Below are positions 45,497 through 58,609 of a stretch of DNA of 64,000 nucleotides, piece by piece. A program made the position numbers and the translations under genes. The notes under the pieces were generated by a model. That model saw only the letters and a list, made by a program, of their open reading frames with translations. It was not told the origin of the DNA and did no database searches. How positions within the stretch are numbered: the stretch's first letter is position 1; each line of letters opens with the position of its first letter. Where the stretch lies: positions 10,001 to 74,000 of the forward strand of contig QVRM01000414.1 in NCBI GenBank assembly GCA_003439945.1. Direction: 5' to 3'. Origin of the DNA: Dermanyssus gallinae. Lineage: Eukaryota; Arthropoda; Arachnida; Mesostigmata; Dermanyssidae.

Positions 45497-45634
45497 TGTG
45501 CTCGACTCAAGGATTTCACCACGTTGGCAGCCAATGCCGTTGTCTCTCTCTGCTCTGCTCGCAAACGTGCGTAAATATCACACAACGATCTGCCATCGGC
45601 GGTTTCTGCACTTCCTTGCCCGGCGGCACGACCG
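45497..45634 (-). other. Candidate 138-bp host exon with canonical splice sites
   Basis: On the minus strand ACACTTCAG precedes the exon and GAGCACA|GTAAGTGATG follows it. Its length is 46 codons and one frame is fully open with normal composition: GRAAGQGSAETADGRSLCDI, YARLRAEQRETTALAANVVK, SLSRA. GC content is much higher than the flanks, which are AT-rich. I do not recognise the protein. This is among the best-looking host exons in the window. Confidence 0.5.
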
Positions 45635-45639
45635 CTGAA

Positions 45640-46932
45640 GTGTTCAAATTGTATGTTTATAATGACACAATTATATTTATAATTAAATGTAATTTTAAAA
45701 TGCAGCATTCTTGCGAAATAAACGTTCATTAATGACAAAGCAGGCAACAGCTTCAAAATTAAGACCTACTTCATGGTTAAAAAACTGTTCAGAACGAACT
45801 CTTCTATATTTGGCCGCAAGTAATACAAATAACAATGTTGTCAAACAAACCCTATTTCCTTGGAAACTATTCTGACAACAGCTTCTAGTAGAGGTGCTAG
45901 CAGTTAAGAACTTTCGCTTTCTTAGTGTTTCAGAGGCATACGGGGCGAATATGTGCATATCTTGAAGATTAGCTTAGTCATTCTTTTGGCCTATTCCGCT
46001 CATATAAGCCACTATGCCTTGGCTAATTTAAGCATTATGACGTAATAATATAAACAGATGTTATTTAGTCATCACAACGAGCTTCATTGTTCTAATAAAT
46101 AGTAGACGAGCTGCTGCTGATGCTGCTGTGATTACTATTGGAAAAGCTGAATTGGTATCAATACCAGACTTGCAAAGCAGCTGTCCTAGTCTAGAGATAA
46201 ATAATCAATAATAAAGTATTCGTGAGGTTGTTTTTGTTGTTCTTGTCGTTCGTATTGTTGTTAACGTTAGTAGCAACAAACAAGCATTATGGATGCAGAT
46301 ACCGGGCCTACAACTGGTCTTACGCTTTTTCCGTGCACGATTAGCAGTTTGACCCTCAATCAGTCGAGGTGAAGTGCGGTGAAGCGTCAAACGAAGGTGG
46401 ACGTCGTCCTGATGTCATGATCATCCACCACCGAATTGATTTCTGCCGCTGGGCCACAGTGGACCAATCAATGGGAGTCCTCAAAGCATGGGATTAATTA
46501 TGCGGCCCGTATTGTACAATTAAGTTCACCAAAAGATAATTCTTAATTAGGTAATAACTGCAGACGTATACGGCGTACGTATATGCGGCGAGCATGCAAC
46601 CGGGAACGAGCGGAAAGCTATGTCCACTGCAACAGGGCGAGATTTAGTCAGGTCGATTAGCTAAATCAAATTTAGGGCGTTCCTTTGTATGGTTGTACGG
46701 CAGTGGTTTAAAGAACCTTAGACTTAAATGTGCGTATGTTTGACAAGCGTTTTATATTAGGTTTATGCTATTTGAAGTTAATTCGCTTGTTCTTGTCGTA
46801 ACAACAACTAGCACACGGTTTTCTTTATACTGCGCTTGGTTCCTTCCATCCTGGATAGTTTCTGTAATATTGTATATCTTATCGAATTTATACCAATGTA
46901 ATTTAGCATTGCAATTCGATTTGCGCAGTGTG

Positions 46933-46974
<42 letters not shown>

Positions 46975-46980
46975 GTATTT
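45640..46980. other. No gene seen
   Basis: AT-rich sequence with a TTG/TTC patch at 46,228-46,262 and a (TA)n tract at 46,937-46,972. Minus-strand frames here have no recognised motifs. Confidence 0.4.
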
Positions 46981-47023
46981 GTGTGCCCCTTTATTTGGCT
47001 ATTTCGTCGTTTCCCGGATGCAG

Positions 47024-47330
47024 CGACTGCATACCTGAATTTCGGAGCGACAAGCAGGAGTTCGGCGCTGCGCCGTCCACTCTGCTAGCCAATCTACGTA
47101 CATTGCGCGTCCATTTTCCGCGCACCAGCCAAGCCGAGCATCATCAGGGTCCATTACGGAGGTGGCGACGGCGTGGACGCACCGCCGCCTACAGCGGCGG
47201 CAGCAGCAGCATCGCCAGCATTAAGGAGGCTCATGACATAACGGACCCAGGGCCTCTGTCGGCCGTGGGTGGAAGTAAGGGCTCGACCTCGGCGAGCCCG
47301 TTCGTTTCCGAGTTATCGCCTCAACACTGA
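47024..47330 (+). CDS. Candidate terminal exon of an unknown gene
   Basis: TTTCGTCGTTTCCCGGATGCAG is a good acceptor ending at 47,023. The following frame is open for 101 codons to a TGA at 47,328-47,330: DCIPEFRSDKQEFGAAPSTL, then a basic patch (RRWRRRGRTAAYSGG), SSSIASIKEAHDITDPGPLS and a polar tail ASPFVSELSPQH. The sequence is GC-richer than its flanks, and the composition is that of a cytoplasmic tail or disordered C-terminus. No family is recognised. The sequence to about 47,950 may be 3' untranslated. Confidence 0.4.
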
Positions 47331-48317
47331 AAAACGTTCGGTAGCAAGCTGGTTGCAGGCAGGGTACAGCGCACATGGATGGGCCTATTCTTCGTCTATG
47401 TGCTCCACCCTCGTGGACCTCGTGAGGTGGTGGTAAATAGATAGATATCTAGATGGTCTGGCGAGCGAATGGTTGAAAGATGGAGCTAGAGAGACTGGGA
47501 GAGATGGGCTGAGGAAGAAATTGAGGTGGAAAAGAGGTTCTCGCCGGCGTCTGAGCCTACTTTACCTAGACGTTCAATGGCGACACCTCGCTTCGTTGTG
47601 TCAGACGGCTATGACGTGAAGTCGGTTGGCCGAAGCTGCAACAAAGTTTGGTTAAAGTTTGCCAGCTTCTCTCCGTTCGATTATTGTCGACGTTCGGCGT
47701 TTGCTAAAGTGACCTCATCATCCTTCTCATCTGGCGGTGACCGTTTCGGATGGAATCTTTTACGGTATGATGCCCCGATCGATCTGTCTGATCTCTTGGA
47801 CTCAGAGATATTTTGAAAGGAGATGCCTTTCGCTCATACTGGAATGTGTGCTGGTGGAATTTTATGGCCAATCACATTTATGCGCCGACGTTTTAGTACG
47901 CGTAACAAAACTCTATCTATACTGTTTAAAAATATACATATATATATTCCGTTAGATAGTTTTTAGATCCAGTTTGAATACGGCTATTGAGGGCCATCGT
48001 TTGCCAAAGCAATAAAAGCTACAGGGTTAGTGCTTTAGGGAAGGATAGTATATTGACGAGAGTATATATATATATATATATATATATTTTAGGACTTTAA
48101 TATAACGAAGTAAAAGCATTGTTAGAAGCAACAACTTGTTGGCAGCCGTGCAAACGGCATTCTGGCTTGTTCTGACTTGCGTAAATTCACGTTTTTGAAA
48201 GGGACGATCAACGTCGAATGCAGTTACAGTACAGACTTTAAACCATGTACGACACCGCCTTTCTAATACATACAGTAACGGTGCTAACGGTTAGTTGGGC
48301 TAACCGTTCATTAAAAG

Positions 48318-48760
48318 ATGAACTACACACCAGGTTCAACACACAGCTCATTTGCGTTTTATGCCGACGACTATGCCATTCTAGCAAAACTGCGCAGAAA
48401 AATCAAAGATCTACGCTTTAGCAGAGCAGGGTCATACGCGGCCATAGATTATCATCTAGCAATATATGAAGAGCCACTCACATTAGCCACGTTGCGTATC
48501 TTGGCGTCACATTAACCTTCGGCTCTCTCTTTTCGGCAGAAGTAGAGAGGAGATACAATCAAAAGCTACGCCTGCGATGTTTTTTAGGCAATAAGCATAA
48601 TGCGGAAATAAAGACAATTTTATATTTCTTTACATCTAAAGTACTTCCTGTAGCAACATACTGCTTTCCTAGACTTGTGCCATATCTGACCCTGAGCTAT
48701 TTAAAAGGTATATATGTACAAGCTAAAAGTATATATTTTTATAACTACGAGTATTAAGGC
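48318..48760 (+). pseudogene. Degraded LINE reverse-transcriptase fragment
   Basis: HSSFAFYADDYAILAKLRRK contains the YADD catalytic motif. LRFSRAGSYAAIDYHLAIYE matches MRFSRGGSYAARDHRLKINE of the LINE at 23.6-25.0 kb, so they are the same family. Further downstream, frames with GVTLTFGSLFSAEVE and KVLPVATYCFPRLVPYLT continue the resemblance after frame changes. Confidence 0.7.
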
Positions 48761-49322
48761 TTCTAAAGTGTGTCGGCAACACTTTTCACAGACCTAGCAT
48801 TTACCCTACTTAATGTACCGTTTACAGAAGAGATTCTCAACTAATATTCATCCAATAGATTTGATAGATATTTACAATTTGTAGTCGATAACTTTACTGA
48901 TGGCCCGGCCTTCTGTTAACAGAGATGGAAAAGAGCCATGCAAAGGAATTGCTTGTTAATATGCGGAAGAACTTGAAAGGCCTGCTTTAATATTAATGAA
49001 TGTGTTTGTAGATTCTCTGAAGAGTACGATATTGCATGCTTCCACTACCTGTTTTTGCGGAATGTTCTTATCATCCAATAATTGCTAAACGTTGTAAGAC
49101 CATACTGTAACATTCTGAAGTAATGAGCTTTTCCCTAAGAATGCATGTTGTTTCTTATTCACTGGGGAGTATGTATTGGTTATGTTACCGCATTTCATAT
49201 AACAGAGATCGTAAGTGGGGCGTTCGCCTTTAATATAATGACACTCGACCCTGTATCGCAAAGGAAGTCCGCTAAAAAGTGCGTTTCTAGTTCAAAGTGT
49301 ATGACCTTGTTAACAAAACAAA

Positions 49323-49354
<32 letters not shown>

Positions 49355-49379
<25 letters not shown>

Positions 49380-49380
49380 A
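49355..49380. repeat. (TA)n-(GA)n compound microsatellite
   Basis: A (TA)n run from about 49,328 continues directly into 13 copies of GA. It is followed by a probable LINE-like 3' tail (AATAAAGGTGCGTTTGAATTGAATTGAATC to about 49,503). Confidence 0.8.
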
Positions 49381-49861
49381 GCACCTTTATTTGCCGAATC
49401 AAGGGTGGAAAGAGGCTGGAAGGCAGTGAAGCCCGCAATTGTTGTGCGATCTTGTAATATGTTCCCTTTGACAAAATAAAGGTGCGTTTGAATTGAATTG
49501 AATCTTCTGGCTATACACCAGGCATATTTTAGATAGGAAAACTTAAAAACATAATTTTGATCGTTTCAGGGCCCGCAATTCAGTTTCATTCTAAAAGCAT
49601 TATTTGGCTTTTGCTATTGCTCATTGCTACATCGAAGAAGTGGTCAATCGAATGAGCTCTCACAAGCTGCGTTAGTGCCCGCGTTCTTGTTCTTAAATAA
49701 AGTTGACAGCGACGGTATATTTACAGAATTCGGCTCAATATGTTGATTTGACTAAGTCTCTGAAATTTACAGAAAATGTAATATCCATTAACATTAATAC
49801 ACCGAGGTCTCGTGCAACAACTGCGGTAGACAATTTGGTCTCGTTGAGCTGAAAGCTTAGA

Positions 49862-50143
49862 TCAAAAGATCCATGTTTCAAAACCAGGCTCTTCGAAACG
49901 GAAAGCCGTCGACAGCGGACTGTAGCGCAGTATGCGCTGCGCGAGAGTTAAAGTGAGCGTGTATATTTGTATGTCGTCAGCGTACAAAAGGTACTTGACG
50001 CTCGACGGAATGTAAGATTTCGTGACTAAAATAAATATTGTGTGCAGCAGAGGAGAGACGCAGCTCCCCTGTGGGACAACGGCCGAAGCCAGTCGTGGAT
50101 CACTAAAAGCCTCCACCATTTCACTCTGAACAACCGATTGCAC
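49862..50143 (-). pseudogene. Reverse-transcriptase fragment of another LINE
   Basis: The minus-strand frame has VVPQGSCVSPLLHTIFI and KYLLYADDIQIYTLTLT, the palm motifs PQGS.LSPLLF.IFI and YADDIQIY of CR1/Jockey-like elements. Only this part is recognisable. Confidence 0.75.
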
Positions 50144-51614
50144 AGAAAGCAGCGGCTGAGCAGTTTACGAATTTGGAGCGTGTTCATCTAGTCAACAACA
50201 AGCCCCATAATCTATCAAAGGCACTCTTCTGGTCGAAGCATACAAATACATGGAAAACCTTTGTTGACGTTTGCGAACAAGGCTCAGTAGTTTCCCACAT
50301 TCTAATTGTCATTGAGACACAAGTGCTGAAAAGTGTCGGAAATATAATTTGTGGCCATATAATTGGTTATGTGTCTATGACTAAGATCCTTCGTGCAGTG
50401 GAATATTGGGCCACAAGACACTGGTTCTCGACGTGCTTATTGGGCCCTTTTTTGTGTATCGGTGTCACAATGCTCTGTTTGAAGAGATGTGGAACTGTGG
50501 CATTGTTGTATGGCCGTTCAAACATTAGATTTTGTGGCTCCGGCTAAGCTAAGACTAGTTCTTAATAGAATCTAGTTAGAGTGCCATCCGCTGTGTGACT
50601 GCTGCCTTTGGGTTTCAAGAATAAGAGTTATGGTGGATGTTGCTATGAGTAAGGCGGAGTTTACTGGAACAGGGTTGAACAGCGATGACAAATGAGACGG
50701 TCGTAGCTCATTTTTGTCTTCGTCTGTCGATGTCGAGAGTGAGGTTGTTTCCAGAGTTTGAGGGGACTCGTTGCTTGCGAGGTGCGAGTTGTTGTAGCAG
50801 GATTGGGATCGACTGCACTTGACGCCTATGCTCATCTCGATCAGAATGCGGAGACGCTTTGTTCATTTCATGCGTTTTCGACGATATGCAGTGGACGGCG
50901 CAGGGTCTGGGTGCGAAGAGATTAGTCGTATCGAGCCGAGCTACATATGAGCGCAGATCCTTGAGATTATTGTCGACCACATGTCGCCGAGTGAAGGCTC
51001 TGATCAGAAAGCGACAACACTGCGTTGTCAAACTTGTTGAACATCTCTCGTTAACATCGTAGCACTCTAAAAAGAACACCTTCCAATCGACAAGTTGGTG
51101 GATCAGGATCGTTGACCATTATCTCGATGGTCATGTGTTGAAAGTTGAACCCACACAGCAGTCGCATTGCTTCGGCGTTACGTCGAAATGCTGAGACCAA
51201 ACGAGTTGAACTGACAATAGAATTTGCGGCGGATGTCAATGTTGTCGATGGTGTCCGAATGAGTGGTCAGCAGAAAATCGAGAGCGTGAAGCCGGACTGA
51301 TGCGTGGCACCATCGGTAAGCTGGATTAGATTGTTCTCAAATAATGCCGCTAGAGTTGACCTAAAACAGTTTTTTTCGATTAGTATTCGGTTGATCAATA
51401 TACTTTACCTTTGTGACTGCATACGCTCATGTCTGCATAAGCATGTGAGCAAAACGCATGTGGTACGGCCATGCCGCCAGTCCACGCGCGCGCGCTCGAC
51501 TACAACATGTAAGCAGGCAGAGAGAGCATCTTTTACCGTCCGGGTCTGTCTCTTCGTCCGGCTGTCCGTCTGGCTCGTTTTCTCAGCCCTAAACTGGTCT
51601 CATGCATGCTCATT

Positions 51615-51662
51615 ATTGGTTGTTGTTGTTGTTGTTGTTGCTGCTGCTGCTGTTGCTGCTTG

Positions 51663-51698
<36 letters not shown>

Positions 51699-51970
51699 AG
51701 TTGTTGTTGGTGTTGTTGTAGTTGTTGTTGTTGGTGGTTGTTGTTGGTGGTAGTGTTGCTGTTGTTGTTGTTGTGTTGGTGGTAGTGTTGTTGTTGCTGT
51801 TGTTGTTGGTGGTAGTGTTGTTGTTGCTGTTGTTGTTGTTGTTCTTGTTGCTGCTGTGTTGTTGTTGTTGTTGTTGTAGTTGTTGTTGGTGTTGTTGGTG
51901 GTAGTGTTGTTGTTGTTGTTGGTGTTGGTGGTAGTGTTGTTGTTGTTGCTGTTGCTGCTGCTGCTGTCGC
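51615..51970. repeat. TTG/GTT microsatellite, about 350 bp
   Basis: Long runs of TTG with TGG and TGC interruptions. A motif of about 26 bases (TTGGTGGTAGTGTTGTTGTTGCTG) recurs several times, so it is a minisatellite built on the trinucleotide. All six frames are low-complexity (poly-Val, poly-Leu, poly-Gln, poly-Asn, poly-Thr), so none is called as a protein. Confidence 0.95.
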
Positions 51971-52049
51971 GGCTGTGCTGTGCTGATGTGGTGTGGCGAT
52001 CTTAATGTCTGTGTCAGCCTGCCTGTTCGCACCCATTCGCCCTTTCCCC

Positions 52050-54126
52050 CTCGGCCACCGGTGGCGGATGGTGGTGGAGAGGGGGAATTTGAGTGGCCCT
52101 CTCCCCGGGGCCCGGCGCGGGCTCCGTTCGGCACGATGTCAGAACGCGCTCGAAAGCCACCCGAGATAGAAGCAGTGTGCGAACAAGCTGCGTCAGTTAG
52201 TTCAGTCACGGAACCAGTAGTAATAGTAGTAGTAGTAGCAACAGCATCAGCATCAGTATCATCAGACCCATGCATGTCTATTGATTGTAGCCGAAGTCAG
52301 AGTTGTTTTCACTGTACCTCCAGCAACAGTACTACAACTACTAGTAATAGTATTAGTGATAGTAGGCAACTGTAGTAGGAGGAGGAGTATTCTTAACAGT
52401 ATTCCTAAGTAACCGTGTAGTTCGACCTGAACTAAGTGAAGTGCGATTCGCTCGAAGGACGGAAGCGACCTGTGGTGGATGAATGTTATCGTGCACTGCT
52501 GGATACGGTGGGTAACATAAACAGCCGAACGACGGAAAGTGTGTGAGAGAAAGTTGTGACGACTGATTTCCGCTCAAGGATACCAAAACGAAAGAAAAAA
52601 GAAAGACACGTCCATCTTAGACTACCGTCTAGAAACAGATTCGACTCGTCTAGTTGCAATCGACCCCAGTTCGGATAACCAAAGTCGTCAACGTTGTTGT
52701 CGTCGTCGTCGTCGTCGTAGTAGTAGTAGAAAAAAGAGTGTGTCAAAGTTGTATTAAACTGTGGCTAGTTGGACGATCACGCATCATTACGACGATACGA
52801 TTTTGTGCGGAGCGCGACTCGCTACAGTTTGATCAAGACATACGGTTAGCTAACTAATAATTAGCTGCTTATCTAGCTCACGGAGTAGGAGTCATCTAGT
52901 AGGCAGCTTGAAGCAGCTATACGTACGCACGTCTCTCTCTCTGCACGATAACGGCGATTATCGCTTATCGCTAGCAATTCGTAGTGTCTGAAGTGACCAA
53001 CTCCTCTGTTCCTTTGTAGTCTTCTTCTCTTCTCGAAGGTTTCGAAGTCGGGGCACGCTGTGTACACCATCTCTCATTCGTTGGTGAATACGTCGCTCTG
53101 CAACAAGTGCAACAACAACAACAATAACGAAACAACAACAACGAAAACGACAACAACAACAACGAAAACAATCACAAACACGGCACTAACGAAAGAGTAG
53201 ACAAATATCGTGTGTAGGTGCGTCAATCAGCCTATTCTACCAATCTCACTTGTGTTCTCGGGATCCTGTGTAAAAGTGCAGATTTGTCGACTTCGTCTCG
53301 ACTCGGAGTGGTGTGTTTGTTCTTCGTGTGTGTGTGATTTGTTTCGAGGTGTGATTTTGCCTTTGTGTGCACGTGGGTGCGTGGTGTCTGTCTCTCTTCT
53401 CTCTCTCTGAGAGTTGTGTGTGTTTGCCTATACATCCCTGTACGTCTGGTGTGGATCATCCCATAAACACCGCCGGCTGCAGCGCTATTATCCTGTTACG
53501 ACCTATACCTCTTCCTCATCCCCTTATTCCGCAATTATACCACATGCGACTACATGGTCGACTGTAACGCTTGTTAACGAATGCCGTTCGAAGTCTACGG
53601 TCTCGCCGATGAGCGTGCAGGCAAGCAATCGTATGGATTGGTGCAAATAAGGACATATGTTGTGGTTGTGTGATTGATTCGTAACTCGATCGGATTTTTC
53701 CCGCCTCGCTTATATTCTCGCGCGCGCAGCGACTCTCCGACGCCGTCGTCGTCGTCGTCGTGGTCGTCGCCGGTCCTCAAACCCCCGGTCTACCATTGTC
53801 GTCAACGCTCATATCGCTCATCGCAACGCTCATCACTCGGATACCCGACGTGCTTCGTGCATACATACATACACACACATACATACAGTCGTACGAATAT
53901 TCGTATAAACATACACTAAGAACTCATCGTCTTCCTCCCACCCCTCCATAAGCAAAAGGCCATTCAGTCAGTACAGCGTAAGTGCTGTGCCGTGCCAGAG
54001 GACGAACAGGAAGCCAAATAAGAAGAAAGCCGAAATAGGCCAACGACAAGAAGACAAAGTCGACGAAGACGACGAGAAAGAGGAAAAGTTCGACGAAGCA
54101 CCAAGGCATTTCTTCACACAGCAACG
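52050..54126 (+). promoter_or_regulatory. Possible long 5' untranslated/promoter region
   Basis: A GC-richer stretch with many short CNG runs (GTA at 52,215-52,262, GTC at 52,688-52,735, AAC at 53,105-53,172, GTC at 53,743-53,768) and several TCAGT initiator-like words leads directly into the signal-peptide-like exon at 54,127. Short upstream ATGs are numerous (for example 52,135, MSERARKPPEIEAVCEQ). A CAGC|GTAAGT donor-like site lies near 53,969. The regulatory reading is inferred only from composition and position. Confidence 0.3.
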
Positions 54127-54171
54127 ATGAAGATCAACATCAGCTTGTTTCTGCTCTGCACCAGCGCCGCG
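54127..54171 (+). CDS. Candidate first coding exon with signal peptide
   Basis: ATG at 54,127 opens MKINISLFLLCTSAA: a basic start, a hydrophobic core and small residues before GCG|GTAGGC, a plausible donor at 54,172. A leader of this kind split by an intron near its cleavage site is common in secreted or membrane proteins. Without splicing the frame ends after 21 codons. Downstream sequence is repeat-filled, so the next exon would have to lie beyond a long intron. Confidence 0.35.
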
Positions 54172-54278
54172 GTAGGCAGTCGCTCACGCTAAGGAAGAAG
54201 GTTAGGTTGTGGTAACTCGTCGTAGATCACCTGTCACACACACACACAGCTATCACTAGCGACCTGTGATAGATGAAG

Positions 54279-54279
<1 letters not shown>

Positions 54280-54361
<82 letters not shown>
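54280..54361. repeat. (TAA)n microsatellite at the 5' side of copy B
   Basis: About 27 uninterrupted copies of the trinucleotide. The retrotransposon begins directly after it. Confidence 0.97.
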
Positions 54362-54362
<1 letters not shown>

Positions 54363-55034
54363 TCCGCATGGTGTCGGCTCTCAGAATCGGCGGGTCGATA
54401 TGCGAACCACACATTTGCAAGGCCTGTGGAAAACCAGTAGAGAAGAATGGCCTCCACCCGTTGAGCTGCATCAAGAGCCAAGGTTGGGCTCCCAGGCACA
54501 CAGAAATAAATACAGTGATTCAAAGAGCTCTCCGGAGGGCGGGAATGCCTAGCATGCTGGAACCCAGACTAGGACTTCATGACGATAAAAGGCCCGACGG
54601 TGTCACTATTCCGCCGTGGAAAAGGGCAAATGCCTGGTTTGGGATGCGACAGTCTCCTGCACAGCCGCACCGTCTTATGTGTGCCACAGCGCTACCGAGG
54701 CGGGATGGGTGGCCGAACACGCAGAGAAAGAAAAGTGGCGTAAATACACAGAGTTAGAGTCTAGATACAATTTCGTGCCGATTGCAATTGAAACAATTGG
54801 CCCAGTCAGCAGAAGAACAAGGACATTTATTAAAGACTTAAGTGATCGAATACAAGCAAACACCGGAGATGCACGCGAAGGCGACTTTCTGAGGCAGCTG
54901 CTTTCATTGGCAGTTTGCAGAGGAAACGCCGCGTCGATATTAGATGCGATGGGCTGACTACAGCAAGAAAGAAACTATAAAATAATGAGAATACACATTC
55001 ACACCTCACAACTGTATTGCTCTAAGACATATTA
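54362..55034 (+). mobile_element. AAT-flanked retrotransposon, copy B
   Basis: Plus-strand frames at 54,368-54,757 and 54,616-54,957 carry the same protein as copy A: HICKACGKPVEKNGLHPLSC, KRPDGVTIPPW, GKCLVWDATVSCTAAPSYVC and FLRQLLSLAVCRGNAASIL. There is one frame change near 54,620. The 5' end is truncated at FRMVSAL, a different point from copy A. It lies between (TAA)n tracts. Confidence 0.85.
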
Positions 55035-55838
<804 letters not shown>

Positions 55839-56153
55839 CCTGAGGTGTAATGTGTATCCTCGTCATTTCATGGGTTCCCTCTAGCTATTCTCAGCCCATC
55901 GCACCTAATATCGATGCGGCATTTCATCTGCTGAATGCCAATGAAAGCAGCTGCCTCAAAAACTCGCTTTAGTGGCCGTCCCCGGTGTTTCCTTGTATTC
56001 GATCGCTTAAGTATTTTATAAATGTCCTTGTACTTTTGCTGACCGGGAGCATTGTCTCCATTGCAATCGGCACGAAATTATATATCGGCTCTAGCTCTGC
56101 GTATTTACGCCACTTTCTTTTTCTGCGTGTTCGGCAACCCATCCCGCCTCGGA
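55839..56153 (-). mobile_element. AAT-flanked retrotransposon, copy D, old
   Basis: A minus-strand fragment homologous to the last third of copies A and B, 5'-truncated near the EAGWVAEH part. Its 3' end joins (ATT)n and its 5' end joins AATAATATAATAATAATT at 56,152-56,170. Confidence 0.75.
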
Positions 56154-56199
56154 ATAATATAATAATAATTCCTGTACGACTTCGTAACTTTACGTATAT

Positions 56200-57650
56200 T
56201 TTTGAGAAGATTGTTCTTATTGTTGCTTTTCATATGACATTGTGTTGCTGTTGGTTATATTAATAAGCAATCATAACGACAGTAATTAGAACAGAGCCGT
56301 TATTACTACTCAAGTTATTATTGCCACAATTATGTTGTGACTTAAGGTTAGAGTTGTTATTATTGCATTAACTGAGATTGTTCTACTGTTGTTTTCAGTG
56401 TATCGTCTTTGAACATGGTGTTGCTGTTCCTACACGTATTTTTGCTATTGTTGCTCTTGTTGTTGCCGTCGTTCTGACTTGGTACTTTTTAGTTGTAGTA
56501 ATCGTTTTTGTTTAGTTTATTGTAGATTTACTTTTTTTGTTGTTGGTGGTGTTGGCTGCTGCTGCTGTTGTAGTTGTTGTTATTCCCGCCCTTATTTTCC
56601 TTGCTTTCTGCACTATCGTTAGCCTATTGTCTTTCCACGCACACCGCCAATTATTCATTACTCTTGATGCGAACGCTTGTGCAAATGCGTTGGTGTCGAC
56701 GAGCGAAGCGCCACCACACACCACACACGAAAGTCATGCGAAGGTGGCCATCCACAATACACCATTCGGCTGCACAGTAAAACTCCACTGAAAAAGCAGC
56801 TCTTTTTCAGTGTCGCCAACGACACTGTGATGATGATGATGACATGATGACATCGACGATACTGTCATTCACATCATCACGGTTGTCTTGTTTGTTGGTT
56901 GACATTAACAACGTACCTGTCTGTCTGTCTATCTGTCTGTCGTCACATATGCGTAGTAATAATGTTCGTCGTAAACCGTCGAATGAACCGCACGCTCATG
57001 CCGTGCTGTTTCGCAAATTTCCATCTCAGAATTGATACTGCAAGTGCGACCGCGACAGCTAACAGCTGCTAATATGAGGCGGCTCTGCCCTGAAATACGC
57101 TTGAGACGGACCTTTGGCCACGACCATCATCTGGGTGGCGGTGGCTGCGACTGGGGCGGCGGCGGCCGCAACATGACATACATGACACCAAATCATCGTC
57201 ACGATCCACATGATCGACACCGCAGTGCCATAATAATAATAATGACTTCTTCTCCTCACACCGCGTCCAAGTAGATACAGATACACAGATACATACATAC
57301 GAGACGCATGTATAATGTGTATCTTTGTATGATGTGTCTATGACTGGTTTGTATGTTTGTACAAGGGCATGCATGGACGTGTGTGTGTGTGTTTGTCTGT
57401 CCTGTCTGTCTGTATGCATGTATGTATGTGATGTGCATGCGCATCTGTATCTATATGTACGTGTGTTTCGCATGGCAACTGCGTTGTATTGCGGCGTTTG
57501 GCGGAATGCCAGCCGAGCTTGGGCGACCGCTTGATCAACTCCTTCATACAAACACATAGGAACCATCGTTCTGGTACGATGTGTCCCTGAGCGACAAGTA
57601 TAAACATGTGCAAATATCAAGTGTGCAATCAAAGTCCCGTCGCCGCAACC
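56200..57650. other. No gene supported
   Basis: TTG-rich at 56,360-56,580, GAT run at 56,826-56,842, and TGTC/GTAT short repeats at 56,918-56,942 and 57,285-57,430. Frames are low-complexity or lack motifs. Confidence 0.4.
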
Positions 57651-57654
57651 AAGG

Positions 57655-57814
57655 ACAACCACAACAACAACAACAACAACAAGAACAACATCGAGAACCA
57701 CAACAACCTCGAGAACCGCCACAACATCCAGAACCACAACAACTTCGAGAACCGGCACAACATCCAGAACCGGCCACAACATAACAAGCTCAAGAACAGC
57801 GAAAACAACAAGAG

Positions 57815-57849
<35 letters not shown>

Positions 57850-57895
57850 CAACATCATCATCAACAACAACAACATCAACAACAGTAACAGTGAC
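57655..57895. repeat. CAA-rich minisatellite
   Basis: CAA runs enclose a repeat of about 36 bases (CGAGAACCGCCACAACATCCAGAACCACAACAACTT and variants). One frame gives a Pro/Glu/Gln-rich repeat (REPQQPREPPQHPEP), but no start, splice site or conserved domain supports a gene. Confidence 0.85.
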
Positions 57896-58328
57896 TTGAC
57901 GATGGCAAGGACGCCGACGACCATAGATAACAAACATACTGGCAGAAAACGCGCATCTAGGCTTTTGGATGCACTGATTTGACGGCTAGGAGATAGAGGG
58001 GAGGGGGGGAGTATTTTACTCATTTGTGCATATTTGCAGACTGATGGCACTCAGAAAGTAGACAGCTTGTTGGGCGGACAGCCAGGCATTCAGAGTCCTC
58101 AATCGTAGTCGTTTCGTAGTGGTGCGGGTCCTTCACGACATGCGACTGACTCGCTTGTTGGACTTGTCCTGTCTTATCATTCCGCCTATTTTGCCCCTCC
58201 CTGCGTCTTTACTCTTGTTTTGATGAAATAATTCAGCACGAGTTAGCACGAAACCGGCACCACCGATCGTCGCATTGCCATCATCGGTGGCCATGTCACT
58301 GTCGTCATTACTATATATGATGATTGTC

Positions 58329-58360
<32 letters not shown>

Positions 58361-58609
58361 GTGTGTGTGTGTGTAAAATCATCATATACTGACGACATTT
58401 GAGTTGTTTTGATGAATAAAGTCTATTCTATCCAGTAATTGTACTGCCTCTTCTTAATCACTCTACTATGAGTGATATACCGAATGTTGCTTTTCGGCGC
58501 ATATCAAATGGATCGATTTATTGCCTGCTCTTATACCCGGATGCTGTTCTATAAACGTTGTTTTTCTGGATCCGTCTCTCTATTGTCGAAGGAGTACTCG
58601 TATATTTAA

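Noticed and set aside
51533..52275. Frames of up to 220 codons rich in Gln, Asn, Thr, Val or Leu over TTG/CAA repeats
   Set aside because: All frames on both strands are open because of the trinucleotide repeat, so length is not evidence of coding.
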